From: JAVJUS01 sp040220455
GTDB lineage: Bacteria > Pseudomonadota > Alphaproteobacteria > DSM-16000 > Inquilinaceae
Length of the DNA stretch: 21,965 bases
Reading direction: 5' to 3'
NCBI GenBank assembly: GCA_040220455.1
Contig: JAVJUS010000087.1
Coordinates: 1-21,965, forward strand
This document shows, piece after piece, positions 15,814 to 21,965 of this stretch. Numbering within the stretch: position 1 is the stretch's first letter; the number at the start of each line of letters is the position of its first letter. The notes beneath the pieces were generated by a model. That model had not been told where the DNA came from. It did not search any database and was given only the letters and a program-made list of their open reading frames with translations. A program made the translations under genes and the position numbers.

Positions 15814-16926
15814 TCATTCGGCGGCACTGGCGCTTCCCGGGGCGCCTCCCGGGGCGCTTCCCGGGGCGCTTTCCGGCGCGCCATCGGGGCCGCCGCCGGC
15901 GCGTCCCGGCTGGTCGGTCGCCTCGCTTTCCCCGGCTTCGGCGAGGAGCTGGAGGAGCCGCTTGCGCATCAGCAGGCCCGGCCGGTCGGAGGGCATGTGG
16001 AATTCGTCGCCGGAGCGGATGTCGAGCGGCACGTCCGCCTCCGTCGCCTCCAGGATATCCTTGTCCTCGGCGGTCACCGCGCGGTCGAAGGCGATGATGT
16101 CCTCGGCCTTGGCGTCCGCCTCGGTGTCGTTGCGCATCACGAACTGGCAGATCTGGGAGCGCCGGTCGTCGATCGGCGTGGCGATCGTCACGATCGCGTG
16201 GATCAGCCCGTTCGGGTAGCGGATGTGCAGCTTGCGCGCGAAGGGCATGTACCAGGTCGCGGTCATGTGCCGGACCGTGCGGTCGCTGTCCATGCGCAGG
16301 ATCTTCTTCTGCGCGTCCGGGTTCACCACCGGCGCGTCGGAGCGCATGACGAAGCCCTCCGCCGTCTCCTCGATGTCGATCGAGGCCGGCTCGGGATGGC
16401 CCTGGTCGCCGAAGGTATTGCGGTGGACGAAGGAGAAATGCGCGTTGTCGAAGCTGTTCTCCATGATCCGCAGCCCGGCGCAGTCCCAGGTCTCGTAGAA
16501 TTGGGGGATGCGGCGGAAGGCCGGATCGTCTTCTTCGGGGAAGTCGGGGATGTCGGCCAGCGGCGCGGCGTCCAGGCAGACCCATACGAAGCCGTAACGC
16601 TCCCGGGTGGCGAAGGCCCGGATGGAGAAGCGGATCTCTCGGTCCTGGTTCTTCCATTGCGGGATGCGGGTGCACTTGCCGGCGCCGTCATAGGCCCAGC
16701 CGTGATAGCCGCAGACCAGCTCGCCGCCGTCGACCCAGCCCTTGGAGAGCATGGCCGTGCGATGGCAACAGCGATCCTCAGCCGCTCGGGCGACGCCGTC
16801 GCCGTCGCGCCAGAGGACGACCTTCTGCCCGAGCAGGACGAAGGGCACGGGGCTGTCGGCCAGGTCGTCGGCGGGCAGGACCGGGTAGAAGAAGCGCCGG
16901 AGCACCGGCTGTCGGGTCACGAGCAA
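15814..16926 (-). CDS. Rieske non-haem iron oxygenase, alpha subunit
   Basis: A 370-residue oxygenase component. The Rieske [2Fe-2S] ligands are Cys53/His55 (DRCCHR) and Cys72/His75 (VCGYHGW). The mononuclear iron site follows the N-x2-D-x2-H-x4-H pattern (Asn157, Asp160, His163, His168 in ENSFDNAHFSFVH). These enzymes hydroxylate or demethylate rings with electrons from a reductase, and no reductase or ferredoxin gene is in the window. The start is TTG at 16926, chosen because AGGAG sits 7 bases upstream; the GTG two codons later is too far from it. The C-terminus is an unusual Gly/Ala/Pro/Ser tail made by a 12-base repeat. It lies 28 bases after the 2OG-oxygenase gene. The substrate is unknown. 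Confidence 0.9.
   Translation of the reverse strand: MLVTRQPVLRRFFYPVLPADDLADSPVPFVLLGQKVVLWRDGDGVARAAEDRCCHRTAMLSKGWVDGGELVCGYHGWAYDGAGKCTRIPQWKNQDREIRFSIRAFATRERYGFVWVCLDAAPLADIPDFPEEDDPAFRRIPQFYETWDCAGLRIMENSFDNAHFSFVHRNTFGDQGHPEPASIDIEETAEGFVMRSDAPVVNPDAQKKILRMDSDRTVRHMTATWYMPFARKLHIRYPNGLIHAIVTIATPIDDRRSQICQFVMRNDTEADAKAEDIIAFDRAVTAEDKDILEATEADVPLDIRSGDEFHMPSDRPGLLMRKRLLQLLAEAGESEATDQPGRAGGGPDGAPESAPGSAPGGAPGSASAAE
15831..15878 (-). repeat. Four 12-bp tandem repeats coding the Rieske C-terminal tail
   Basis: Units CGCTTCCCGGGG, CGCCTCCCGGGG, CGCTTCCCGGGG and the diverged CGCTTTCCGGCG run head to tail. Being 12 bases long, they keep frame and code a repeating four-residue Pro-Gly-Ser/Gly-Ala unit at the end of the Rieske protein. 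The copy number may vary by slippage. Confidence 0.75.
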
Positions 16927-16954
16927 GGGATCTCTCCTGGGGGCGCCGGTCGGG

Positions 16955-17968
16955 TCAGGCCCCGGCGCCGGCGAGCCGCGCGATCTTGGCGCTGTAATGC
17001 GCGCCGGAGGTCGTGCGGCCGTAGCGCTCGGCGGTGCCGGGGCGTCGGCAGGTCTCCACCGTCTCGACGACGGCGTCGTAGTCGGGCTGGTGGAAGAACG
17101 TGATGGTCCAGCGCGGCCGGCGCCCGGCCGCCGCGCTCGGCACCACGACCCGGTGCAGCGTCGAGGCCCAGCGCCCGCCGGTCCAGTCGGCCAGCAGGTC
17201 GCCCAGATTGATCACGAAGGCGTCGCGCGGGCAGGCGACGTCGCGCCAGGCGCCGTCATGGTCGCGCACCTGAAGCCCCTCGGCGTTGTCGCCCAGATGC
17301 AGGATCGTCACGCTGCCGAAATCCGTGTGCGCGCCGGCGCGCACCGTGCCCGCCGGCGGCGGGGGCTCCAGCCCGGGGTAGTGCTGTACGAAGAGGTGGC
17401 TGATCGCCCGGTCGATCTTGGGCGCGAAGAAGTCCTCCTCGACTCCCAGCGCCAGGGCGAACAGCGCCATCAGCTCCCGCGCCAAGCCGTCGAGCGCGTC
17501 CCAGTAGGCGGTGAAGGCGGGCTCGAAGCCCGGCAGCGCTTCCGGCCAGGGGTTGGGGGAGAAGTACCGCTTCGCCTCGCCCTCGGTGTAGTATGGATCC
17601 TCGGGGTCCCAGCGCGGCGGCCCGATGCCGATGCTTTCCTTGAGGTCGCGCGCCGCGGCGGCCGCGCCGGCATTGGCGCCGGTGTCGTCGGTCGCCGCCA
17701 GCACCTCCGTGCCCATCGCCTTGTAGCCGTTGTAGGGGGACACCGTGCCGACAGCCGAGCGCCGCCGCTCGGCTTCGGGCAGGGCGAAGAAGGCGCGGGC
17801 CTGGGCATAGACCGCCTCGATCCGGGCCGCCGGCACGCCGTGGCCGGTGACCACCAGGAAGCCCAGGTCCCGCCCGGCGGCGTCGATCGCCGCGGCCGTC
17901 GCCGCGCGGGCCTCGCGGTCGCCGGCCAGCGCCGGCGCCAGGTCGATGACGGGAATGCGCGCGTCCAT
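16955..17968 (-). CDS. 2-oxoglutarate/Fe(II)-dependent oxygenase, isopenicillin-N-synthase-like
   Basis: A 337-residue cytosolic oxygenase. The N-terminal DIOX_N part begins IPVIDLAPAL, with GFLVVTGHGVP at about residues 36-46. The C-terminal double-stranded beta helix carries the iron ligands His214 and Asp216 (AHTDFGSVT) and His272 (STLHRV). The 2-oxoglutarate-binding Arg286 is in RWT, matching the R-x-S/T pattern. GAGGGGG precedes the ATG. It is the first gene after lysR, 101 bases away across a gap with two palindromes, and likely starts the operon. The family includes thymine 7-hydroxylase, ethylene-forming enzyme and many uncharacterised bacterial members; the exact reaction is unknown. 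Confidence 0.88.
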   Translation of the reverse strand: MDARIPVIDLAPALAGDREARAATAAAIDAAGRDLGFLVVTGHGVPAARIEAVYAQARAFFALPEAERRRSAVGTVSPYNGYKAMGTEVLAATDDTGANAGAAAAARDLKESIGIGPPRWDPEDPYYTEGEAKRYFSPNPWPEALPGFEPAFTAYWDALDGLARELMALFALALGVEEDFFAPKIDRAISHLFVQHYPGLEPPPPAGTVRAGAHTDFGSVTILHLGDNAEGLQVRDHDGAWRDVACPRDAFVINLGDLLADWTGGRWASTLHRVVVPSAAAGRRPRWTITFFHQPDYDAVVETVETCRRPGTAERYGRTTSGAHYSAKIARLAGAGA

Positions 17969-17999
17969 GACCCCCTCGCGGTCCCGGCTGTCGTCGGGA

Positions 18000-18016
18000 T
18001 CCGAGCATGGCTCGGA
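18000..18016. promoter_or_regulatory. Perfect 7-3-7 palindrome upstream of the oxygenase operon
   Basis: TCCGAGCATGGCTCGGA has two exact 7-base arms around a 3-base centre. It is 32 bases upstream of the 2OG-oxygenase start. It could be an operator or an mRNA hairpin near the start. It does not fit the LysR T-N11-A pattern. Confidence 0.4.
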
Positions 18017-18054
18017 CGCCCCCGCTGCCGATAGCGCCGATTTCGCGCCGGGGC

Positions 18055-18071
18055 GATGCCGTCACGGCATC
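18055..18071. promoter_or_regulatory. Perfect 7-3-7 palindrome, candidate LysR-type binding box
   Basis: GATGCCGTCACGGCATC has exact 7-base arms around a 3-base centre and contains T-N11-A inside a dyad, the common LysR-box pattern. It overlaps the last codons of lysR and lies 87 bases upstream of the 2OG-oxygenase start. Its centre is 55 bases from that of the palindrome at 18000. Binding is inferred from pattern and position only. Confidence 0.45.
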
Positions 18072-18984
18072 AGGGCGCCGGGCCGGCGTCGGACAGCAGG
18101 TGGTCTGTGAGAATCTCCGCCAGGGTGGCCGCGGCGACGGGCAGCGTGCGCTCGGCCCGCACCACGACGGTGAGGACCTGCTGCAGCGGCTCGCCCTCGA
18201 CCAGCGGGACGTGGACCAGCGTGCCGGACGCCAGTTCCGGCTCGAGCCCGAGCCGGGTCTGGAAGGCGAGGCCCAGGCCGCGCTCGGCGGTGCTCTTGGC
18301 GAAGGCGAAGGAGGTCGTTCGCACCGCCGCGCGGGCCGGCGGGTCCAGCCGCGCGAGTCCGGCGCGCACCCGGGCGCCGGCATCGGTCTCCGGATCCGGC
18401 AGGATCAGCGGCTCGTCGGCGAGGTCGGCGAAGGCCAGCCGCTCGGCGGCGGCCATCGGATGGTCGGGCCTCATCACGACGCCGAAGGGATAGGCGCGCT
18501 GGGCGATGCCGCGCAGCTCGCGCCGGCGCGGCACGTCGAAGGTGATGCCGAGATCGCTGTCGCCGGCGACGACGCGCTCGACCACTCGTGCCGAGCCGCC
18601 GACGTCGAAGCTCACGTCGATGCGCGGATGGCGGCGTCGCAAGGTGGCGACCACCGCGGGCATGAAGGCGACGCTCAGCCCCTCGATCCCGGCCACGCTG
18701 ACGCCGCCGGTCTGCAGGCCCTGCAGCGCCTCGATCTCCGACAGGGCGCGCTCGGCGTCCTGCAGCGTGGCGCGGACATGGCCGGCCAGCACCTCGCCGG
18801 CCGCGGTCAGCCGCACCCGGCCGGGCAGCCGCTCGAACAGGGCGACGCCCAGCTCCGCCTCCAGCGCCAGGATGCGCCGGTTGACGGCGGAGGAGGAGAT
18901 GGCGAGATCGCGCGCCGCCGCTCGGATCGAGCCGGTGCGGCGGACGGCGTCGAAATAGCGCAACAGCGGGCTGTGCAGCGGCAT
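18070..18984 (-). CDS. LysR-family transcriptional regulator
   Basis: A 304-residue LysR-type regulator. The N-terminal winged helix-turn-helix (about residues 4-63) includes GSIRAAARDLAISSSAVNRRI and LTAAGEVL; here VNRRI stands where many members have VSRQI. The effector-binding domain follows. The start at 18984 is preferred to an upstream ATG at 19014 because GGGGAG precedes it and the fold begins at once. It is on the same strand as, and just upstream of, the oxygenase-transporter genes, rather than divergent as is usual for LysR proteins. It is the natural candidate for sensing that pathway's substrate. It starts 37 bases after the MATE exporter gene ends. Confidence 0.9.
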   Translation of the reverse strand: MPLHSPLLRYFDAVRRTGSIRAAARDLAISSSAVNRRILALEAELGVALFERLPGRVRLTAAGEVLAGHVRATLQDAERALSEIEALQGLQTGGVSVAGIEGLSVAFMPAVVATLRRRHPRIDVSFDVGGSARVVERVVAGDSDLGITFDVPRRRELRGIAQRAYPFGVVMRPDHPMAAAERLAFADLADEPLILPDPETDAGARVRAGLARLDPPARAAVRTTSFAFAKSTAERGLGLAFQTRLGLEPELASGTLVHVPLVEGEPLQQVLTVVVRAERTLPVAAATLAEILTDHLLSDAGPAP

Positions 18985-19021
18985 GGCGGCTCCCCGGCGA
19001 CGACCGGGCGCCATCCTCGCA

Positions 19022-20437
19022 TCATCCGCCCGCTGGCGGGAGCGCCGCGCGCGGTCCGGCCCTCCGCCGGGCCAGCCAGGCGAAGCGGGCGGCCTGGCCG
19101 GCGAGCGCCAGGGCGGAGGCGAGGACGATCGACTCCATCAGCCCGGTCGCGCCGCGCTCGAGCCCGAAGGCGAGGCCCCAGGCGATCGCCGGCATGATGC
19201 CGACATAGACCACGGTCTGGAGCGCCGAGGGCACCCAGGTGTCGCCCGTGCCGCGGACCGCGTGGGCCATCACCGTCTGCCCGCCGTCGAGCACGGTGGC
19301 GAAGGCGCCGATGAAGATCATCGCCGCCGCCAGCGGCAGGACCGAGGGCTCGCCGGTGAAGATGCCCGCCAGGCTCTCCGGGAACAGCGCCATGACGAGG
19401 CCGAGCCCGCCCATCACGGCGCTGTTCAGCGCGAGGCCCAGCCAGCCGGCCGCCGACGCGGCGGCCCGGTCGCGCGCACCCCAGGCCGTGCCGACCTGCA
19501 CCGCCGTGGCCGAGGCGAGCCCCAGCGCGACCATGAAGACCACGGCCTGGAGATTGATCGCGATGGCATAGGCGCCGACGGCCGCGATGCTGATCCACCC
19601 GGCCATCATGGCGAGGATGGAGAAGCTGATCGACTCCGCCCCGATCGACACGGCGGCGGCGAAACCCTGGCGCCGCTGCGCCGCCCAGTCGCGCCAGCGG
19701 CCGCCCGCCTTCTCGCGTACGCGCAGCGCCTCCCGGCCGGGCAGCCACCAGATCATGGCAAGGAGTGCGAGGCCCATGATCCAGCGCATGCCCGTGGTCG
19801 CCCAGGCCGAGCCCTCGGCCCCCATCTCCGGCACGCCCAGGGCGCCGTAGACGAGTACCCAGTTGAGCGGCACGTTGACCAGGTTGCCGACGATCATCAG
19901 CACCATGCCCGAGCGCGGCCGGCCGATCGCCTCCAGCCAGAAGGCGCTGGTGATATAGAGCGCGACGCCCGGCAGCCCGACACCGAGGATGGCGAGCACG
20001 CGCCCGCCGCCCTCCGCCAGGTCGGGCGGCTGGCCGGTGGCCAGGAACAGGGCGGGCCCGAACACGCAGCCCGCCGCCATCGCCGCGCCCAGGACCAGGC
20101 CGTAGGGCACGGACCTGCGCCACACGGCGCCGGCCTCGGTTCGCCGGCCCTCGCCGATCGCCAGCGACGTGGACACCATGGTGCCCATGAGCAGGCCGAC
20201 CAGCACGCCGATCAACGGCCCGGCCGCCATGCTGCCGAGCGAGACCCAGGCCAGCGCCTCGGCGCCGTAGTGGCCGACCATCAGCAGGTCGACCGAGGCC
20301 ATGCCCATCAGCCCGGAGCGCGCGACGACGACCGGGATCGCCAGACGCACCAGCGGCTTCAGCCGCCCGCCCGGTGCGGTGGTGTCCGGCGCGGTGGTGA
20401 CCCCGCGGTCGTGAATGCCGGCCATGCTCTCGGCCAT
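19022..20437 (-). CDS. MATE-family efflux protein
   Basis: A 471-residue inner-membrane exporter of the multidrug and toxin extrusion family, with about 12 hydrophobic segments in two halves. The first half shows MASVDLLMVGHYGAEALAW and the second a similar NLQAVVFMVALGLASATAVQVG region (in parts: NLQAVVFMVALG, ASATAVQVG). These exporters use sodium or proton gradients to expel cations and drugs. GAGGA precedes the ATG. It is upstream of lysR on the same strand with a 37-base gap, so it could be co-transcribed with the oxygenase array, or simply be a neighbour. The substrate cannot be predicted. Confidence 0.92.
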   Translation of the reverse strand: MAESMAGIHDRGVTTAPDTTAPGGRLKPLVRLAIPVVVARSGLMGMASVDLLMVGHYGAEALAWVSLGSMAAGPLIGVLVGLLMGTMVSTSLAIGEGRRTEAGAVWRRSVPYGLVLGAAMAAGCVFGPALFLATGQPPDLAEGGGRVLAILGVGLPGVALYITSAFWLEAIGRPRSGMVLMIVGNLVNVPLNWVLVYGALGVPEMGAEGSAWATTGMRWIMGLALLAMIWWLPGREALRVREKAGGRWRDWAAQRRQGFAAAVSIGAESISFSILAMMAGWISIAAVGAYAIAINLQAVVFMVALGLASATAVQVGTAWGARDRAAASAAGWLGLALNSAVMGGLGLVMALFPESLAGIFTGEPSVLPLAAAMIFIGAFATVLDGGQTVMAHAVRGTGDTWVPSALQTVVYVGIMPAIAWGLAFGLERGATGLMESIVLASALALAGQAARFAWLARRRAGPRAALPPAGG

Positions 20438-20493
20438 CGTTCGGGTCCTCGGATGCGGTCGGCGCGGCCCGGCGATCGGCCCGCGGGATCGGC

Positions 20494-20522
20494 TCGATAC
20501 ATCCGACCTCGGAAGGGTTCAA
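20494..20522 (-). promoter_or_regulatory. Candidate promoter of the MATE gene
   Basis: On the minus strand, TTGAAC (20517-20522) is followed after 17 bases by TATCGA (20494-20499), 57 bases before the ATG. The -35 matches TTGACA at four of six positions and the -10 matches TATAAT at three. Plausible but weak. Confidence 0.35.
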
Positions 20523-20590
20523 CACCTTTCGTGTTTCCGCCGCGTTTCGGGCCGGCCGAGTGGCCCGCGGGCCGCACTTCGGCGCGCCGG

Positions 20591-20676
20591 CGGTAGGTCG
20601 CCCACGGCCGGAGGCCGTGCGCGACAGCGCCGGCGGTGCCGTTGCGCAGCGCCTTGCGGCGCTGGGCAACCTACGG
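20591..20676. repeat. REP doublet (two inverted REP palindromes, GTAG ends facing outward)
   Basis: The left arm (20591-20631) begins CGGTAGGTCGC and has the stem CACGGCC-GGA-GGCCGTG. The right arm (20635-20676) has GTTGC/GCAAC outside, CAGCGCC-TTGC-GGCGCTG inside, and ends CTACGG. The stems differ in sequence from the other copies but stay paired. It lies between the hemA stop and the MATE start, in a 286-base gap that also holds the MATE promoter candidate. Confidence 0.75.
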
Positions 20677-20723
20677 AATGCCCTATGGTCGGGGTTACGC
20701 TGTCCGACCTGCGCCAGCCCCGG

Positions 20724-21965
20724 TCAGGCGGCGGCGCGGGCGATGTCGAGGCGGGTGAAGACGTCGCGCAGGGCGGCGACCAGGTGGTCCATCTCGGCGT
20801 CGCTGTGCAGCGGCGTCGGCGTCAGGCGCAGCCGCTCGGTGCCGATCGGCACGGTCGGGTCGTTGATCGGCTGGACATAGATGCCGTGGTCGGCCAGCAG
20901 CGCGTCGGCCGCCGCCCGGCACAGCTTGGCCTCGCCGACCATGACCGGGACGATGTGGCTCGGCGCCTCCATCACCGGCAGCCCGCCGGCCACCAGCTTG
21001 CGCCTGAGCGTCGCCGCGCGCTCCTGGTGGCGGGTGCGCTCGACCGCGCTCTCCTTGAGGTGGCGCACGCTCGCCAGCGCGCCCGCCGCGATCGCCGGCG
21101 GCAGGGCGGTGGTGAAGATGAAGCCCGGCGCGTGGCTGCGCACCGCGTCGACCAGCGCCTCCGAGGCGGCGATGTAGCCGCCCATCACGCCATAGGCCTT
21201 GGCCAGCGTGCCCTCGATCACCGTCAGCCGGTCCATCAGGCCCTCGCGCTCGGCCACCCCGCCGCCGCGCGGGCCGTACATGCCCACCGCGTGCACCTCG
21301 TCGAGATAGGTCATCGCCCCGTGGCGCTCGGCCACGTCGCAGATCTCGTCGATCGGCGCGATGTCCCCGTCCATCGAGTACACGCTCTCGAACGCCACCA
21401 GCTTGGGCCGGTCGGCCGGGTACTGCGCCATCAGCCGGTCCAGGTCCGCCGGGTCGTTGTGCGCGAAGACGTGCTTCGGGCACCCCGACTGCCGGATCCC
21501 CGCGATCATCGAGGCGTGGTTCAGCGCGTCGGAGAAGATCACGCAGCCCTCGACCAGCCGGGCCAGCGTCGACAGCGTCGCCTCGTTGGAAATGTAGCCC
21601 GAGGTGAACAGCAGCGCCGTCTCCTTGCCGTGCAGGTCGGCCAGCTCGCGCTCCAGCTCGGCATGGTAGATGTTCGTGCCCGAGATGTTCCGCGTGCCCC
21701 CCGCGCCCGCGCCGCAGCGCTCGATCGCCTCGTGCATCGCCGCCAGCACCGAGGCGTGCTGGCCCATCCCCAGATAGTCGTTCGAGCACCACACCGTCAC
21801 GTCCGCCGCCCGGCCCCCCACCGGGCACTGCGCCTCCCGGCCCGCCAGGTTCACCGCCCCGTGGCCGTGATGCGTCGCCCCCGGAAACCGGCCCGCGTGA
21901 CGCTCCAGCTCCGCGAACATCCGGTACCGGCCGTCGGCCTTCAGGGCCTCGATCGACTGGCGGAA
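20724..21965 (-). CDS. hemA: 5-aminolevulinate synthase, N-terminus cut by right edge
   Basis: The visible 413 residues are a PLP-dependent 5-aminolevulinate synthase, which condenses glycine and succinyl-CoA in the first step of C4-route haem synthesis typical of alphaproteobacteria. VTVWCSNDYLGMG, GAGAGGTRNISG, VAFESVYSMDGD and YLDEVHAVGMYGPRGGG are all diagnostic, and the PLP lysine is in GTLAKAYGVMGG. The frame stays open to the edge (FRQSIEALKADGRYR before an internal Met at 21920), matching the usual N-terminal residues, so the true start is outside the window. Between RFPGA and VTVWC it carries a stretch roughly 13 residues longer than in the Rhodobacter enzyme as I recall it, containing a Cys-Pro pair. 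Confidence 0.95.
   Translation of the reverse strand, partial: FRQSIEALKADGRYRMFAELERHAGRFPGATHHGHGAVNLAGREAQCPVGGRAADVTVWCSNDYLGMGQHASVLAAMHEAIERCGAGAGGTRNISGTNIYHAELERELADLHGKETALLFTSGYISNEATLSTLARLVEGCVIFSDALNHASMIAGIRQSGCPKHVFAHNDPADLDRLMAQYPADRPKLVAFESVYSMDGDIAPIDEICDVAERHGAMTYLDEVHAVGMYGPRGGGVAEREGLMDRLTVIEGTLAKAYGVMGGYIAASEALVDAVRSHAPGFIFTTALPPAIAAGALASVRHLKESAVERTRHQERAATLRRKLVAGGLPVMEAPSHIVPVMVGEAKLCRAAADALLADHGIYVQPINDPTVPIGTERLRLTPTPLHSDAEMDHLVAALRDVFTRLDIARAAA

Noticed and set aside
18983..20596. Plus-strand frame of over 500 codons opposite the MATE gene
   Set aside because: Low-complexity His/Arg/Asp-rich translation typical of the antisense of a membrane protein in GC-rich DNA.

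Overview
The window is GC-rich throughout except for an AT-rich stretch near its left edge. It most likely comes from an alphaproteobacterium: the gene running off the right edge is a HemA-type 5-aminolevulinate synthase of the C4 pathway, and the other genes suit an aerobic, metabolically versatile member of that class. A Rhodospirillales-like lineage is a guess; nothing here fixes the family.

Layout. 1-140: probable end of an insertion sequence whose transposase start reads out of the left edge, followed by AT-rich DNA. 284-6617: a sugar block with a minus-strand L-lactate dehydrogenase, then a plus-strand DeoR-type regulator, GH42 beta-galactosidase, galT and galK, the last three joined by 4-bp ATGA overlaps. 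This looks like galactoside hydrolysis followed by galactose phosphorylation and uridylylation; no galE and no transporter are present. 6602-8062: a minus-strand pair, a DenD-like sugar-acid dehydrogenase followed by a VOC-fold protein. 8357-12285: plus-strand genes for a small cytochrome c, a voltage-sensor-type potassium channel with a C-terminal zinc ribbon, and a coupled pair of a FecR-domain periplasmic protein and a CHASE2 adenylate cyclase. 12286-12666: a repeat-filled intergenic region.

12667-18984: the most interesting part. It is a minus-strand array whose transcription order is LysR regulator, isopenicillin-N-synthase-like 2-oxoglutarate/Fe(II) oxygenase, Rieske non-haem iron oxygenase, NMT1/THI5-type ABC importer (binding protein, ATPase, permease) and a GuaD-like nucleobase deaminase. 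My working hypothesis is uptake and oxidative/deaminative breakdown of a nitrogen heterocycle, possibly a modified purine or pyrimidine. No electron-transfer partner for the Rieske enzyme is encoded nearby. Two perfect 7-3-7 palindromes sit between lysR and the first oxygenase gene. 19022-20437 is a MATE exporter and 20724 to the right edge is hemA.

Dispersed elements: five copies of a REP-type palindrome (GTAG followed by an imperfect hairpin whose stems covary) lie in three intergenic regions, two of them as inverted pairs. One region also carries a 116-bp element with perfect 26-bp inverted ends. Two CACGAAGG-type repeats lie 3' of minus-strand genes. No tRNA, rRNA or CRISPR array was recognised.
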